DNA of 64,000 nucleotides from Opitutaceae bacterium (GTDB taxonomy: Bacteria; Verrucomicrobiota; Verrucomicrobiia; Opitutales; Opitutaceae). Positions 8,548-17,480 of the stretch are shown here, piece after piece. The translations under genes and the position numbers were made by a program. The notes under the pieces are model-generated. The model was not told the origin of the DNA. It made no database searches and worked only from the letters and a program-made list of their open reading frames with translations. The stretch is taken from the NCBI GenBank assembly GCA_028284235.1, contig JANQSC010000023.1, positions 62,001-126,000 on the forward strand, given 5' to 3'. Each line of letters starts with the position of its first letter. Within the stretch, counting starts at the first letter, position 1.

Positions 8548-9309
8548 TTAGTCCAGGGGCTTTATTTTGATGTCGCGGTAGAGCACTTCGGCCCCTTCGG
8601 CTTGCAGGAGGATGGGGCCTTCGGTGAGCGGCGTCCATTTTTGCGTCTCGGCGTTCCACTGGCGCATTTCGATGACTTCGTTGACGACGCGGCCGTTCAC
8701 TTTGAATACGGCGTGGTCGCCATCGACGATCAAGTCGAGCCGATTCCAGCCGGGCTTCTCCCAATTGTAGGAGCGGTGGAACCGGTGGAATCTCTGGTTG
8801 GGGTTGCCGCGCGTGACGAGGTCGCCATTCGGCGAGTAGTTTCGGATGACGGATTGCACGCGGGAGGTGACCTTGGTGCCGATCACCCAGATGTCTCCGG
8901 TGTCGCCTTCTTGGATTTGGCATTCGACTCCGTTGGGCCAGAGCGTGTCGGGGAGCAGCATGTGGACGATTACGCCGGCGTCGCGCACGAAGTCGTGCCG
9001 GGGGATGAATTTTTTTTCGCCCCACTTGTATTCGAGGGATAGATGGTAGCGGGAGAAGCTTTCCTTTGTGATGAGTCCGCCGTAGGGTTGCTCGCTTCCG
9101 TGGGCGTGTGACGCGTAGGCGTGTATCACACCGTTGGAGACAGTGAAGATGTCCTGCGGCCCTTTTTTGCCGTCGCGGTCGATGGAGGTGTACCAGCCGT
9201 CCAAGTTGCGGCCGTTGAATAGTGGTTTGAAGTCGGAATCGGCGGCTGCGGTGGTTGCCGCGGTGACGAGGGTGCAGGTTAAGGCGAGGAAGGCAATGAC
9301 GGATTTCAT
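8548..9309 (-). CDS. secreted DUF1080 protein (3-keto-disaccharide hydrolase family)
   Basis: 253 residues from the ATG at 9309; the longer open frame upstream overlaps the symporter and lacks signal-like sequence. Signal peptide at residues 1-22 (MKSVIAFLALTCTLVTAATT region), then a concanavalin-like DUF1080 domain beginning FKPLFNGRNLDGWY, the usual opening of this family, and ending with VLYRDIKIKPL. Some DUF1080 proteins hydrolyse 3-keto-glycosides; the role here is inferred from that work. It sits 16 bases after the symporter and 27 before the sulfatase, so all three are one transcription unit. Confidence 0.88.
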   Translation of the reverse strand: MKSVIAFLALTCTLVTAATTAAADSDFKPLFNGRNLDGWYTSIDRDGKKGPQDIFTVSNGVIHAYASHAHGSEQPYGGLITKESFSRYHLSLEYKWGEKKFIPRHDFVRDAGVIVHMLLPDTLWPNGVECQIQEGDTGDIWVIGTKVTSRVQSVIRNYSPNGDLVTRGNPNQRFHRFHRSYNWEKPGWNRLDLIVDGDHAVFKVNGRVVNEVIEMRQWNAETQKWTPLTEGPILLQAEGAEVLYRDIKIKPLD

Positions 9310-9325
9310 GGGTAAATGGGTTCGC

Positions 9326-10924
9326 CTAGAAGACGAGGTAGAAGCTGATGAAGATGGCGATGTAGACGCCCCACCAGAATCCAAATGTTCGATACCAGGG
9401 CCGGGCGGGACCGTCTTCGCGTGTGTCGACGGGCGTTTGGAGGCACTCCAGTTTTTCGGCGGGAGGCGGCGGAGTGAGGTAGCTAACGGTGAAGAGGACG
9501 ACGGTGAGCAGGATGAAAACGAGCGGGAAAACGTGGTAGAAATGCATGCCTTGCAGAACGGGGAGCATGAATCCGTGCAGGGCGGGGAAGTTCTTGGTGG
9601 CGACGTAGTAGGTGCCGATCAGCATCCCGAGAAACAACGTGGCGACGGCTCCGGGGGCGTTGAGTCGCCGGTTGAGGCGTCCGAAGAGGAACACCGTTCC
9701 GGAAGGGATGACCATGAATCCGACGACGGTCATGACCAGGTCGAAGAGGGCGCTGTCCATGGTCATGAAGATCGGCGCGGCGAGAATGCCCCAGGCGAGA
9801 TTGCAGGTGGCGAAAAGGCGTCCGACGAAGATGGCTTCGCCCTGCGGCGCTTTGGGTCGGACGACGGGGTAGATGTCGAGGGCGACGACGCTGGAGAGGG
9901 CGTTGATGTTGGAGTCCTCGCTCGACATCATGGCGGCGACCATTCCGGCGAGAACGAGTCCGGAGAGGCCGACGGGCAGGAACTCGCGGACCATGGTGGA
10001 GTAGAGGGTGTCGGTGTTGGCAACGTCCTTGTAGAGGACGGCGGCGACGAGGCCGGGGATGAGGAAGAGGACGATCCCGAACAGTTTCAAGTACGCCCCA
10101 AGGAGCATGCCGCACTGGGCGTTGTGGCGGTCTTTGGCGGCGAGCACGCGCTGGAGAATGTGGATGGAGGTGAAGGCGAAGAAGGCGGAGTGGAGGAGCT
10201 GGCCGGACAGCACGGCGGTCCAGGGGAATTCCTTGTCGTCGCTGGGGCGGAGGAGTTCGAAGTTTTCGGGCATGACTCCGTAGAGCTCGCCGATTCCGCC
10301 CACTTTCCAAAGGCCGATAATCGCGATCGAGCAGCCGCCGACGATCATGATGACGACTTGGGCGACGTCGGTGATGACGACTGACTTGAGTCCTCCAAAA
10401 ATTGAATACACGCCGACGGTGAGGGCGATACAGAGGCCGCAGACGATGACGTTGCTGGCGTTGACTTCCCATCCGAACAGGCTGAGCACTCCGAGGGCGG
10501 CGGTGTAGATGGCGACTGGGTTGACGAGCACTCTTTGGATGACGTAGATGCCGCCGAAGATGAGTTTGGCGGCGCGGTTGAAGCGCAGCTCGAGAAACTG
10601 GGGGATGGTGTAGATTTGGGTCCGGAGGTAGAGCGGGACGAAGACGATGGCGGAGATGGTCAGCATGAGTCCGCCGAGGAGCTCGGGGTTGAACGCGGCG
10701 AATCCGGCTCGGGCGGCTTTTCCGGTCCATCCCACGAAGAAGGACATATTGATATTGGTGGCGAAGAGGGAGAACCCGATGGTGATCCACGTGAAGGTGC
10801 GGCCGCCCAGGAAGTAGTCCTCTTTGGATTTGGACTGGTTTCGCCCGACCCAGATTCCCAGGCAGGTGATGGCCAATAGGTAGGCGGCGACGACGAAGAG
10901 GTCGATGGCTTGTTCGGTGGTCAC
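9326..10924 (-). CDS. sodium:solute symporter family (SSS) transporter
   Basis: 532 residues with about 13-14 predicted transmembrane helices. Features of the SSS fold: N-terminal ITCLGIWVGR, then the SKSKEDYFLGGRTFTWITIGFSLFATNINMSFFVGW region carrying the helix-1/2 Na+ and substrate site, and TVGVYSIFGGLKSVVITDVAQ in the middle. It takes up a small solute with Na+ across the inner membrane. As first gene of the symporter-DUF1080-sulfatase operon it probably imports the sugar released by the two secreted enzymes. A LacI-type repeat lies about 105 bases upstream of its start, shared with the divergent LacI-2. Confidence 0.93.
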   Translation of the reverse strand: MTTEQAIDLFVVAAYLLAITCLGIWVGRNQSKSKEDYFLGGRTFTWITIGFSLFATNINMSFFVGWTGKAARAGFAAFNPELLGGLMLTISAIVFVPLYLRTQIYTIPQFLELRFNRAAKLIFGGIYVIQRVLVNPVAIYTAALGVLSLFGWEVNASNVIVCGLCIALTVGVYSIFGGLKSVVITDVAQVVIMIVGGCSIAIIGLWKVGGIGELYGVMPENFELLRPSDDKEFPWTAVLSGQLLHSAFFAFTSIHILQRVLAAKDRHNAQCGMLLGAYLKLFGIVLFLIPGLVAAVLYKDVANTDTLYSTMVREFLPVGLSGLVLAGMVAAMMSSEDSNINALSSVVALDIYPVVRPKAPQGEAIFVGRLFATCNLAWGILAAPIFMTMDSALFDLVMTVVGFMVIPSGTVFLFGRLNRRLNAPGAVATLFLGMLIGTYYVATKNFPALHGFMLPVLQGMHFYHVFPLVFILLTVVLFTVSYLTPPPPAEKLECLQTPVDTREDGPARPWYRTFGFWWGVYIAIFISFYLVF

Positions 10925-11029
10925 GTAGTGTCGGAGGGATTTTTCAGGTCGGGCGGGGTGTCGGGGAGCCCGGCATGGTAGGAGAGCGCACTCTTAGGAT
11001 TGACGCTAGTCTATGCGTAGCGCGAAAAT

Positions 11030-11045
11030 GCGCAAGTCGTTGCGC
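11030..11045. promoter_or_regulatory. LacI-type operator between symporter operon and LacI-2
   Basis: GCGCAA-gtcg-TTGCGC, a perfect inverted repeat with a 4-base centre, in the 216-bp divergent gap. Same sequence and spacing as 3964-3979 (5 of 6 bases in the right arm). The position allows control of both directions. Confidence 0.7.
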
Positions 11046-11140
11046 TGGGCGTGATTTCCTTTGCCTCGGAAGGATTGAAACGCCGATTATGAAAACCGTT
11101 GCGCGGACTATTCCCGTCGCGGCGAATCCCCGACGCTCTA

Positions 11141-12232
11141 ATGAACTCTAGCGAAAAAACGAACCCGATTCAGCCGACGATGAAGTCGATCGCTTTGGCG
11201 GCGGGGGTTTCGGAGAGCACGGTGAGCCGGGCGTTGAACAATCATCCGAAGCTAAAGGACGAGACGAAGCGCCGCGTCAACGAAGTGGCGGAGTCTCTTG
11301 GGTATCGACGAAACCCCTACGTGACGGCGTTGATGTCGCAGGTGCGGCTGGGTCGCCCGGTGTTGGACAAGCCGGCGATCGCTTTGATTCACTGTATGGA
11401 TTTGAAGCGCTACGACCCGATTCACCCGGTGTTGGTCGATTTCGAAAAGGGGGCTTCGGAGCAAGCGGAGCGGTTGGGCTATCGCTTGGAAGCCCACTAT
11501 TTGAAGAAGCGGGGCGGGAGTCCGGAGCGTCTTTTGAACGTGCTTTTGAATCGGGGGATCAAGGGGGTGATTTTCGAGCATCCGAGCGCGAGTGACTTTC
11601 CCGAGGCGATCGACTTGAGTCCGTTCGCGAGCGTCAGCACGGAGTTTATGGACGGGCTTCCGTATATACACAAGGTGTCGGTCGACGTGTACGAGAATGT
11701 GCTGAAGGCGGTGGCTCGGTGTTCGGAGGAGGGCTACCGCCGGTTCGGCCTGCTGCTGTCGGGCTATCAAGACGAGCGCAACCACTATCGTCGCCGGGCG
11801 GCGTTTCGGATGGCTTCCGAGAAAATTGTACCGGACGGGCACTTCAGCATTCTCGAGGGAGAGGATTCGTGGGTGGAGCCGAGCGCATTGAATCGGTGGA
11901 TACGCGAAAACGAGTTGGAAGTCGTGATTACGCCGATGAATCGCGATGGCAATCCGGTGCTGGAGAGCGGGTTGACAGTGCCGGACGATGTGGCCTTTGT
12001 CGGGCTGGATTTGTGGGAGGGGAACGCGAACGGATTCGCCGGGATCGAGCCGGGGTGGCTTGAGATGGGCAAGATCGCGGTGAACTTGGTGGTGGACGAG
12101 ATTGGCCGCAACGAGTTCGGCATTCCGAAAACGCCGATTCGGTCGGTCATTAGCGGGAACTGGGTGGACGGAAGGTCCTTGCCGTCGCGGGCGGTTGTTG
12201 GGATGGATGGATTGAGAGACGGAGAGACTTAG
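11141..12232 (+). CDS. LacI-family transcriptional regulator (LacI-2)
   Basis: 363 residues from the ATG at 11141; a TTG at 11099 would add 14 residues that do not look like LacI. Helix-turn-helix at about residues 14-34 (MKSIALAAGVSESTVSRALNN), hinge GYRRNPYVTALMSQ, then a ligand-binding domain with DDVAFVGLD near the end, a common LacI segment. It is divergent from the symporter-DUF1080-sulfatase operon and shares the inverted repeat at 11030-11045, so autoregulation plus control of that operon is likely. Its DNA-recognition segment (VSESTVSRAL) resembles that of LacI-1 (CSAMTVSRAL), which is consistent with the two having similar operators. Confidence 0.92.
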   Translation: MNSSEKTNPIQPTMKSIALAAGVSESTVSRALNNHPKLKDETKRRVNEVAESLGYRRNPYVTALMSQVRLGRPVLDKPAIALIHCMDLKRYDPIHPVLVDFEKGASEQAERLGYRLEAHYLKKRGGSPERLLNVLLNRGIKGVIFEHPSASDFPEAIDLSPFASVSTEFMDGLPYIHKVSVDVYENVLKAVARCSEEGYRRFGLLLSGYQDERNHYRRRAAFRMASEKIVPDGHFSILEGEDSWVEPSALNRWIRENELEVVITPMNRDGNPVLESGLTVPDDVAFVGLDLWEGNANGFAGIEPGWLEMGKIAVNLVVDEIGRNEFGIPKTPIRSVISGNWVDGRSLPSRAVVGMDGLRDGET

Positions 12233-12243
12233 GGATTTTTGAT

Positions 12244-12296
12244 GTGGCCGCTCTGCTCGCGTCGGCGTAGCCAGGCGAAGACGCGAGATCGGCCAC
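12244..12296 (+). terminator. two-part hairpin after LacI-2
   Basis: Nested inverted repeats: GTGGCCG with CGGCCAC outside, CTCGCGTC with GACGCGAG inside, around a 16-base loop, 12 bases after the lacI-2 stop. No T-run follows, so it may be an RNA-stabilising or Rho-independent-like structure. Confidence 0.4.
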
Positions 12297-12361
12297 TACC
12301 ATTTGGTCGCTAGTAGTTGGCTTGCGTGGAGGGGTGTTTAAGGCAGGGTAGGATCTTGGTT

Positions 12362-14416
12362 ATGGCGAGTCGTTTTGTTATTTGTTTTCTTTTCGTTTTA
12401 GGGGTCTTGTCGGGTTCGTTCGCGATTGGAGCCACGGTGCCGGCGGGGTTTCGGACGGAGACGTTCGCGGAGGGGATTAATGCGGGAACGGCGTTGACAT
12501 CGACACCGGACGGGAGGGTTTTTTATGCGGAGCAGACGGGTCATGTTCGGGTGCTGGAAAATGGCGTTGTTCGGGCCCAGCCAGTGCTGGATTTGTCGGC
12601 GCGGGTGAACACGTATTGGGAGCGCGGATTAGTGGGGATCCAGTTTGATCCGGAGTATCCAGAAAAGCCGTTTCTGTACGTCGTTTATGTGACGAACGAT
12701 CCTTACGTGCATCACGTCGTTAGCCGATTCACGATTGTCGATGGGGCAGCGGATATGGCGAGTGAGTTGATATTGCTTGAGGGGGACGACCAGGCGACTT
12801 TGGGAGGTGGGCAATCTGGCTCTCATCAGGGGGGACCGATACGATTCGGGCTGGATGGGATGCTTTATATTGGTCTGGGCGAGCAATCTGAGGATGAGGC
12901 GTCTCAGTCTCTGGACACCTTGCAAGGGAAGATTTTGCGGATCGCTCCGGACGGCTCGATACCGGTGGACAATCCGTTTTACTCGAAGTTGGAAGGCAAG
13001 TATCGGTCGATCTACGCTTTGGGGATTCGCAACCCCTTCGGGCTCGCCGTTCAGCCGGTTACGGGGCGGATTTTCGAGGCGGATATCGGGAAGAGCTCGT
13101 TCGACGAGATTAACGAGATTCAGGCGGGGCGAAACTATGGCTGGCCGCTGGCGGAGGGGTTTTCGGATCAACCTGGGCTGGTGAACCCTATTCACGCCTA
13201 TCCGCCGGCAATTGGACGGAGTATCTGCGGGTCGGTGTTTTATCCGAGCGGGGGGGCGTTTCCGCAGCGGTGGGAGGGAAAGCTCTTTTTCGCGGACTGG
13301 GCGAGCAATTGGGTGAAGGCGATCGATGTGGATGATCCGGATACGGCCTTGGATTTCGGAGAGGATTTTAGTCGACCGGTGGCGATCGAAGTTACGCCGG
13401 ATGGCGCCTTGTGGGTGTTGAATCGCGGAACGCGTTGGCGGGACAATAATAAGTTCGAGAACAATTCGGGGAGTTTGACACGGATCAGCTATGTGGGTGG
13501 CGACTATACGGAAAACGAAGCGGTCGTGTTTCCGCAATCATTGGCGGAGGCGGGCGTGTTGCGCAGTGGTGGCGCGTTTCGGTTGGCGAAGGGGTTTACT
13601 CGGTTTAAGTCGAAACAATCGGTCTGGCGGCCGGGAACGCGTTCCAAGAGCTGGCTGAAGATGCCGAAAGACGGGAAGATCAATATCGTCCAGGACGGGC
13701 ACTGGGTGTTCCCCGAAGGGGCGATGGTCGTGGAGCATTTCGAGGATGCGCGGGGGACGCCTCACGAGACGCATTTGTATCAGTCGAATGGTGACGGAAC
13801 GTATCGGGCGTCGGCGTATCGCTGGAGTGCGGAAACGGGTGACGCGAGGTTGGTGGAGCGGTCGGAGTTTCAGCCGCTTCGATCGGACGCGGCAACGATG
13901 TGGCTGTCGCCTGGGCCGGTGGCGCGGCTCGACCCGACGACAGCGATATTCGGGTTTCAGCCGCAGTTCAATACACGGCGGTTGAATGTGGGCGGGCAAC
14001 TGTCGAATTGGAGTCGCAAGGGTTGGTTTTCCCAAAAGGTGACGCGGCGGGCGGCGAGGCAGCTTCCGCAAATGCCCGCTTTGGATGAGGTGGATGCGCC
14101 GGCGCTAGAACGGATTCGAGCGTATTTGGATACCAATTGCGCTTCCTGCCATCAGCCGGGCGGGGCGTCGCGCGGGTTTTTCGACGCGCGGTACTTGACG
14201 CCGTTCGAGGAGCAAGGGCTGATTTCGGACGCCTTGATGGCCGGGGACTTGGGTGTCCCGGGCGCGAAACTGGTAACTCCGGGCAGTCCCGAGACCTCAG
14301 TGCTCTATTTACGCTTGGCTCGCAAGGATGGCTTTCGGATGCCGCCCGGAACGATGAGCGCGGAGGATCCGCCGATTCTGCCTCTGTTGGAGCAGTGGAT
14401 TCGGAGTTTGGATTGA
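12362..14416 (+). CDS. PQQ-dependent sugar dehydrogenase (GDH/sorbosone type) fused to a cytochrome c domain
   Basis: 684 residues from the ATG at 12362 (GGTAGGAT upstream; the earlier TTG at 12317 is rejected). Signal peptide at residues 1-26. Residues 30-385 form a soluble-GDH/sorbosone-dehydrogenase propeller: ERGLVGIQFDPEY, YIGLGEQS, LGIRNPFGLAVQP, EIQAGRNYGWPLAEG, all typical. Residues 400-590 match in pattern the HNE_0200/SO2930-type extension (FPEGAMVVEHFED, ETHLYQSNGDGTYRASAYRW). A C-type heme site follows at Cys593-Ala-Ser-Cys596-His597, with FRMPPG as a possible Met ligand. It would oxidise a sugar or alcohol in the periplasm and pass electrons to its own heme. The position where relatives have a first CxxCH reads SPGPVARLD here, so one heme seems lost. 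Confidence 0.88.
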   Translation: MASRFVICFLFVLGVLSGSFAIGATVPAGFRTETFAEGINAGTALTSTPDGRVFYAEQTGHVRVLENGVVRAQPVLDLSARVNTYWERGLVGIQFDPEYPEKPFLYVVYVTNDPYVHHVVSRFTIVDGAADMASELILLEGDDQATLGGGQSGSHQGGPIRFGLDGMLYIGLGEQSEDEASQSLDTLQGKILRIAPDGSIPVDNPFYSKLEGKYRSIYALGIRNPFGLAVQPVTGRIFEADIGKSSFDEINEIQAGRNYGWPLAEGFSDQPGLVNPIHAYPPAIGRSICGSVFYPSGGAFPQRWEGKLFFADWASNWVKAIDVDDPDTALDFGEDFSRPVAIEVTPDGALWVLNRGTRWRDNNKFENNSGSLTRISYVGGDYTENEAVVFPQSLAEAGVLRSGGAFRLAKGFTRFKSKQSVWRPGTRSKSWLKMPKDGKINIVQDGHWVFPEGAMVVEHFEDARGTPHETHLYQSNGDGTYRASAYRWSAETGDARLVERSEFQPLRSDAATMWLSPGPVARLDPTTAIFGFQPQFNTRRLNVGGQLSNWSRKGWFSQKVTRRAARQLPQMPALDEVDAPALERIRAYLDTNCASCHQPGGASRGFFDARYLTPFEEQGLISDALMAGDLGVPGAKLVTPGSPETSVLYLRLARKDGFRMPPGTMSAEDPPILPLLEQWIRSLD

Positions 14417-14821
14417 GCGATCGAGGGAGGGGGTGAACGAGGGAGGGCGACCGTATTCCTACGGATAAACTCCTTGCCAGAGAGGGTTTTGTGGGGTTTG
14501 TTGTAGTTCGTTAAGTGGTTACCCGATTCCTGTTCCCCAGCGAATCCTCCTTTCGGATGTGGATCAGCGTTCGAGCGGCCTCTTGACGCGGACAACTATC
14601 TTCGTCGCTGAACAAGGCATTACCCCCGCATCCCCGGGCCTTGGAATTGCGACGCGATGCGATCTCGCCGGGGTTCCGCGCGTGAATGGCGGCAGCGTGC
14701 CGGAGGGGTGAAGTTGCGTTTGGGAAATTCTGGGACGAGAGCGCTGCTGGGGGCGCTGCTCGTTTGTCGGGAAACCACGCGGAAGAAACAGAGAACGAAG
14801 TTCGCCATCTTGATTTCTTGA
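14417..14821. other. 405-bp gene-free stretch
   Basis: No supported gene, RNA or repeat. An open frame on the minus strand (14620-14988) runs antisense into the next gene and looks like a shadow. The content is GC-rich like its surroundings and there is no clear terminator. Confidence 0.5.
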
Positions 14822-15205
14822 ATGCTCGTTAAGTACATCCTTGTTTGGTTCCTATTGGCAATAGTCGCTATTCTAAATGGAATCGTTCGGCAAGGCACGT
14901 ATGGCAAAGCGATGCATGAGCTTCGCGCCCACCAAATCTCAACGGTAACGGCGATTCTGGCTACGGGCGTAGTCGTTTGGGCGGTCAATCGGTTTTGGCC
15001 GATCGAGTCGCTTCGTCAAGCTTGGGTGATTGGCATATCTTGGTTCGTTCTTATGTTAGCATTCGAATTTGTATTTGGGCGCTACGTGGCCGGTCACTCG
15101 TGGGCTCGACTGATGGCGGATTACAATATCCTAGCGGGCCGCCTCTGGGTGTTTTTCCTGCTTTGGATGCTCGTGATGCCGTTTGTGATATTTAAACTCG
15201 GTTAG
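14822..15205 (+). CDS. small integral membrane protein of unknown function
   Basis: 127 residues with four predicted transmembrane helices (about residues 3-20, 40-58, 66-86, 104-123). The first loop carries GIVRQGTYGKAMHELRAHQIST; a similar loop occurs in a family of uncharacterised four-helix membrane proteins. Cytoplasmic and outer loops are short. It starts with ATG at 14822 and has no close operon partner; the next gene begins about 150 bases on. No function can be assigned. It is the first of a run of small unrelated plus-strand genes. Confidence 0.75.
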   Translation: MLVKYILVWFLLAIVAILNGIVRQGTYGKAMHELRAHQISTVTAILATGVVVWAVNRFWPIESLRQAWVIGISWFVLMLAFEFVFGRYVAGHSWARLMADYNILAGRLWVFFLLWMLVMPFVIFKLG

Positions 15206-15352
15206 GCCTGTTTGTTTTTGCTGATTCGCGATTGCGGAAAGCAGTTGGAGCGATAAAGCAGTTTTATCCGTTAGCGAGTTCAGGGGTTACTGTTTGCTGC
15301 GTGAAATAGCCCGAGGGATTCGCGGCCCTCTGGAGTCATCTCGACGTTTTAC

Positions 15353-15910
15353 ATGAAGATACCAAATTCAGATATGAGGCTTGAATTTCATCCTGTGACC
15401 TCGGAACGATGGAGCGATTTCGAAGGTCTTTTTGAATGCAAGGGCAGTCCGCACTACTGCTGGTGCATGCTGTGGCGAACAAACGAAAACAAAGAAGCTC
15501 TTCCCGGCAAGGCAGGCAAGAAGGCCTCAATGAAGAGCCGCGTGGCCAATGGAACTCCCATTGGCCTGCTCGCGTATTCAGATCATGATCCGGTAGCCTG
15601 GTGTTCTGTCGCCCCGCGCAATACTTACAAGCCGTTGGACGGTGATGAGCTTGAAGGCAAAGTCTGGTCGATCACCTGTTTCTTCATCAAGCGACCCTTC
15701 AGGAAGATGGGGGTCACGTCAGAGCTGATTGCCGCTGCTATAGATTATGCCAAGGCAAATGGCGCGCAATACGTCGAATCGTATCCGGTTGAAACGGACT
15801 CGCCGACGTATCGCTACATGGGGTTAATGCCAAACTTTGAGCAGGTCGGATTCCAATTTGCGAAGAAGGCTGGCTCGCGGAGAAATGTAATGACACTCAA
15901 ACTGAAATGA
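15353..15910 (+). CDS. GNAT-family N-acetyltransferase
   Basis: 185 residues. The GNAT core is visible: beta-4 ITCFFIKRPF followed by the acetyl-CoA pyrophosphate loop RKMGVTSELI (R-x-x-G-x-x form) at about residues 118-131, then AAAIDYAKANGAQYVESYPVE. The N-terminal part has a Cys/Trp-rich segment HYCWCMLWR near residue 38, frequent in a GNAT subfamily found across many bacteria. It transfers an acetyl group from acetyl-CoA to an unknown amine; the substrate is not predictable. Single gene, with about 140 bases of gene-free DNA on each side. Confidence 0.88.
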   Translation: MKIPNSDMRLEFHPVTSERWSDFEGLFECKGSPHYCWCMLWRTNENKEALPGKAGKKASMKSRVANGTPIGLLAYSDHDPVAWCSVAPRNTYKPLDGDELEGKVWSITCFFIKRPFRKMGVTSELIAAAIDYAKANGAQYVESYPVETDSPTYRYMGLMPNFEQVGFQFAKKAGSRRNVMTLKLK

Positions 15911-16049
15911 ATACCGCACAACGAGTCGTCGCAAACAACTCCGGCCATGGTTCCGCGATGACTTCCGTGTCTGCGTTCCGCTCCGAGCGCTCTTGTGTCG
16001 TCTCAGCGTTGCCCCACTAGGACTTGGACACACATTGATTGAATCAATA

Positions 16050-16442
16050 ATGCCACAATACGTTGACGGATTTGTCTTTCCGATTTCTCGAGATCGCTTG
16101 GCTGAATACAAGCGTGTTGCTGAAGCGGTTGCTGAAATCTACCGCGAACACGGCGCGACGGACTACCGTGAGTTTGTTGGCGACGATCTGAATCGAGAGG
16201 GAACGCTCCCGTTTCCTGGACTCCTCAATGCGGCGGACAGTGAAACGGTCGTATTCGGATGGGTCGTTTTTGAATCTCGCGAGGCGCGCGACGAAGTGAA
16301 CGAACGGGTCGAAGCGGATCCGAGAATGGCGGATTTGGTCGCCCCCTTGTTGGATCCTTCAAATCCTGTCTTTGTCCCGAAGCGTATGGCTTATGGCGGA
16401 TTTAAACCGCTGGTCCGAATTGATAGAAGAGATGATGGATGA
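16050..16442 (+). CDS. DUF1428 (YbaA-like) protein
   Basis: 130 residues from the ATG at 16050 (MPQYVDGFVFPI...). The opening YVDGFVFPISRDRLAEYK, the central DDL..EGTLPFPG and the late VPKRMAYGGFKPLV are the recognisable DUF1428 pattern; these are small ferredoxin-like alpha/beta-barrel proteins of the dimeric ABM-like fold with unknown function. An open frame extends 19 codons upstream to 15993 but has no family similarity. It is cytoplasmic, with no signal sequence. Stand-alone gene. Confidence 0.88.
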   Translation: MPQYVDGFVFPISRDRLAEYKRVAEAVAEIYREHGATDYREFVGDDLNREGTLPFPGLLNAADSETVVFGWVVFESREARDEVNERVEADPRMADLVAPLLDPSNPVFVPKRMAYGGFKPLVRIDRRDDG

Positions 16443-16569
16443 CGAGTTGGGGCGTAAGCTGTTTGAACGTTTGCGGAACTATAGTGTACGCTTCATTCGG
16501 TCTACTGGTCTTGAGCCCGCGCCAAGTAACGGTCGACTCGGTAAACTCGACCATTAGCAATTTATACCA

Positions 16570-17364
16570 ATGAAAATACCAATCGCGCTTATCGTTAGCA
16601 TTTTCATTTCCTACGCTGCCCAGGCTCTGGAAGAGGCCGAGGTCCAGCGGTTTTTTGAACGCTATCAGCGGCTTTCAGAGGAGTTCAGCGTCCAAGTCGC
16701 AGATTTGTATTTGGATAACGCGACTATTTCCACGTTGCGGCACTCTGCGGATGGGAGCGCCCAGAAGATGTCGATCGGTGGCAAGCAGTTTAAGGAACTG
16801 CTCGTTCAGGTAATGGCGGCGGCAAAAGAAACGGGCGATATCAGCCGTTTCTCCAATATTGAAGTTTCTATTGAAGGCGAGACCGCGACGATCACTGCGC
16901 ATCGCTATTCCGTTTTGAAGGAGTCTACGGACGAAGGCTATTTTATGGTGGTCACGAAAACTGATGGCGGCGAGTTGCGGATCAGCGCAGAGCACACGGA
17001 AACGCGAGCGCCGGATCCAGTGGCAGACGGAGGGGCTACGGACTTGCAATCGCTGCTGAAGGTCCAAGTCGATCGGCTGAAGGAGCATCTGCCGCTCATG
17101 GCGGACTCGGACACTCGATTGGATTCGGTGGTGAGCGAAGGTGGCAGGCTAAGCTACCACTACACCTTGATTTCAGTGTCGATAGCGGAGCTAGATCTGG
17201 GCGTATTCGAAGCGACGATACGAAATGCTGTTGCGGGTCAATCCTGTTCCAATCCGGAGTTCAGGCAGATATTCAGCTTGGGCGGGAGCGTTGCATTTGT
17301 CTACTCGGACAAAGAGGGAGCGCGTGTTGCCGAGGTCGTGGTTGCTCAAGCCGATTGCGAGTGA
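16570..17364 (+). CDS. secreted two-domain protein, NTF2-like plus C-terminal Cys-pair domain
   Basis: 264 residues, signal peptide at 1-19. Residues 22-145 look like an NTF2/SnoaL-type cone fold (VQRFFERYQRLSEEFSVQVADLYLDNATIST, then a beta-sheet). Residues 165-264 contain LPLMADSDTRLDSVVSEGGRLSYHYTLI and a Cys pair (GQSC, then AQADC at the end) found in a family of small periplasmic proteins of unknown role. The Cys pair probably forms a disulfide after export. Function unknown. Its stop is followed within 25 bases by the hairpin repeat at 17387. Confidence 0.7.
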   Translation: MKIPIALIVSIFISYAAQALEEAEVQRFFERYQRLSEEFSVQVADLYLDNATISTLRHSADGSAQKMSIGGKQFKELLVQVMAAAKETGDISRFSNIEVSIEGETATITAHRYSVLKESTDEGYFMVVTKTDGGELRISAEHTETRAPDPVADGGATDLQSLLKVQVDRLKEHLPLMADSDTRLDSVVSEGGRLSYHYTLISVSIAELDLGVFEATIRNAVAGQSCSNPEFRQIFSLGGSVAFVYSDKEGARVAEVVVAQADCE

Positions 17365-17386
17365 GGGGCGCGTGGACAAGAGCGAC

Positions 17387-17417
17387 TGTTCGGACGGCCC
17401 GGCGGTCCGTCCCTACC
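17387..17417 (+). repeat. REP-like hairpin repeat, type D copy 1
   Basis: A 31-base unit, GGACGG and CCGTCC arms around cccggcggt, ending CCCTACC. A copy differing at one base lies at 19564-19594. Both follow a stop codon by about 25 bases. Confidence 0.7.
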
Positions 17418-17480
17418 CAATATTCTATTCGTCGGTAGTTGAGGCGTGTGGAATATGTAGACAGGGGGGCGGTTGATTTT

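Noticed and set aside
9134..10384. Long acidic plus-strand open frame
   Set aside because: It is antisense to the symporter gene, whose family match is strong.
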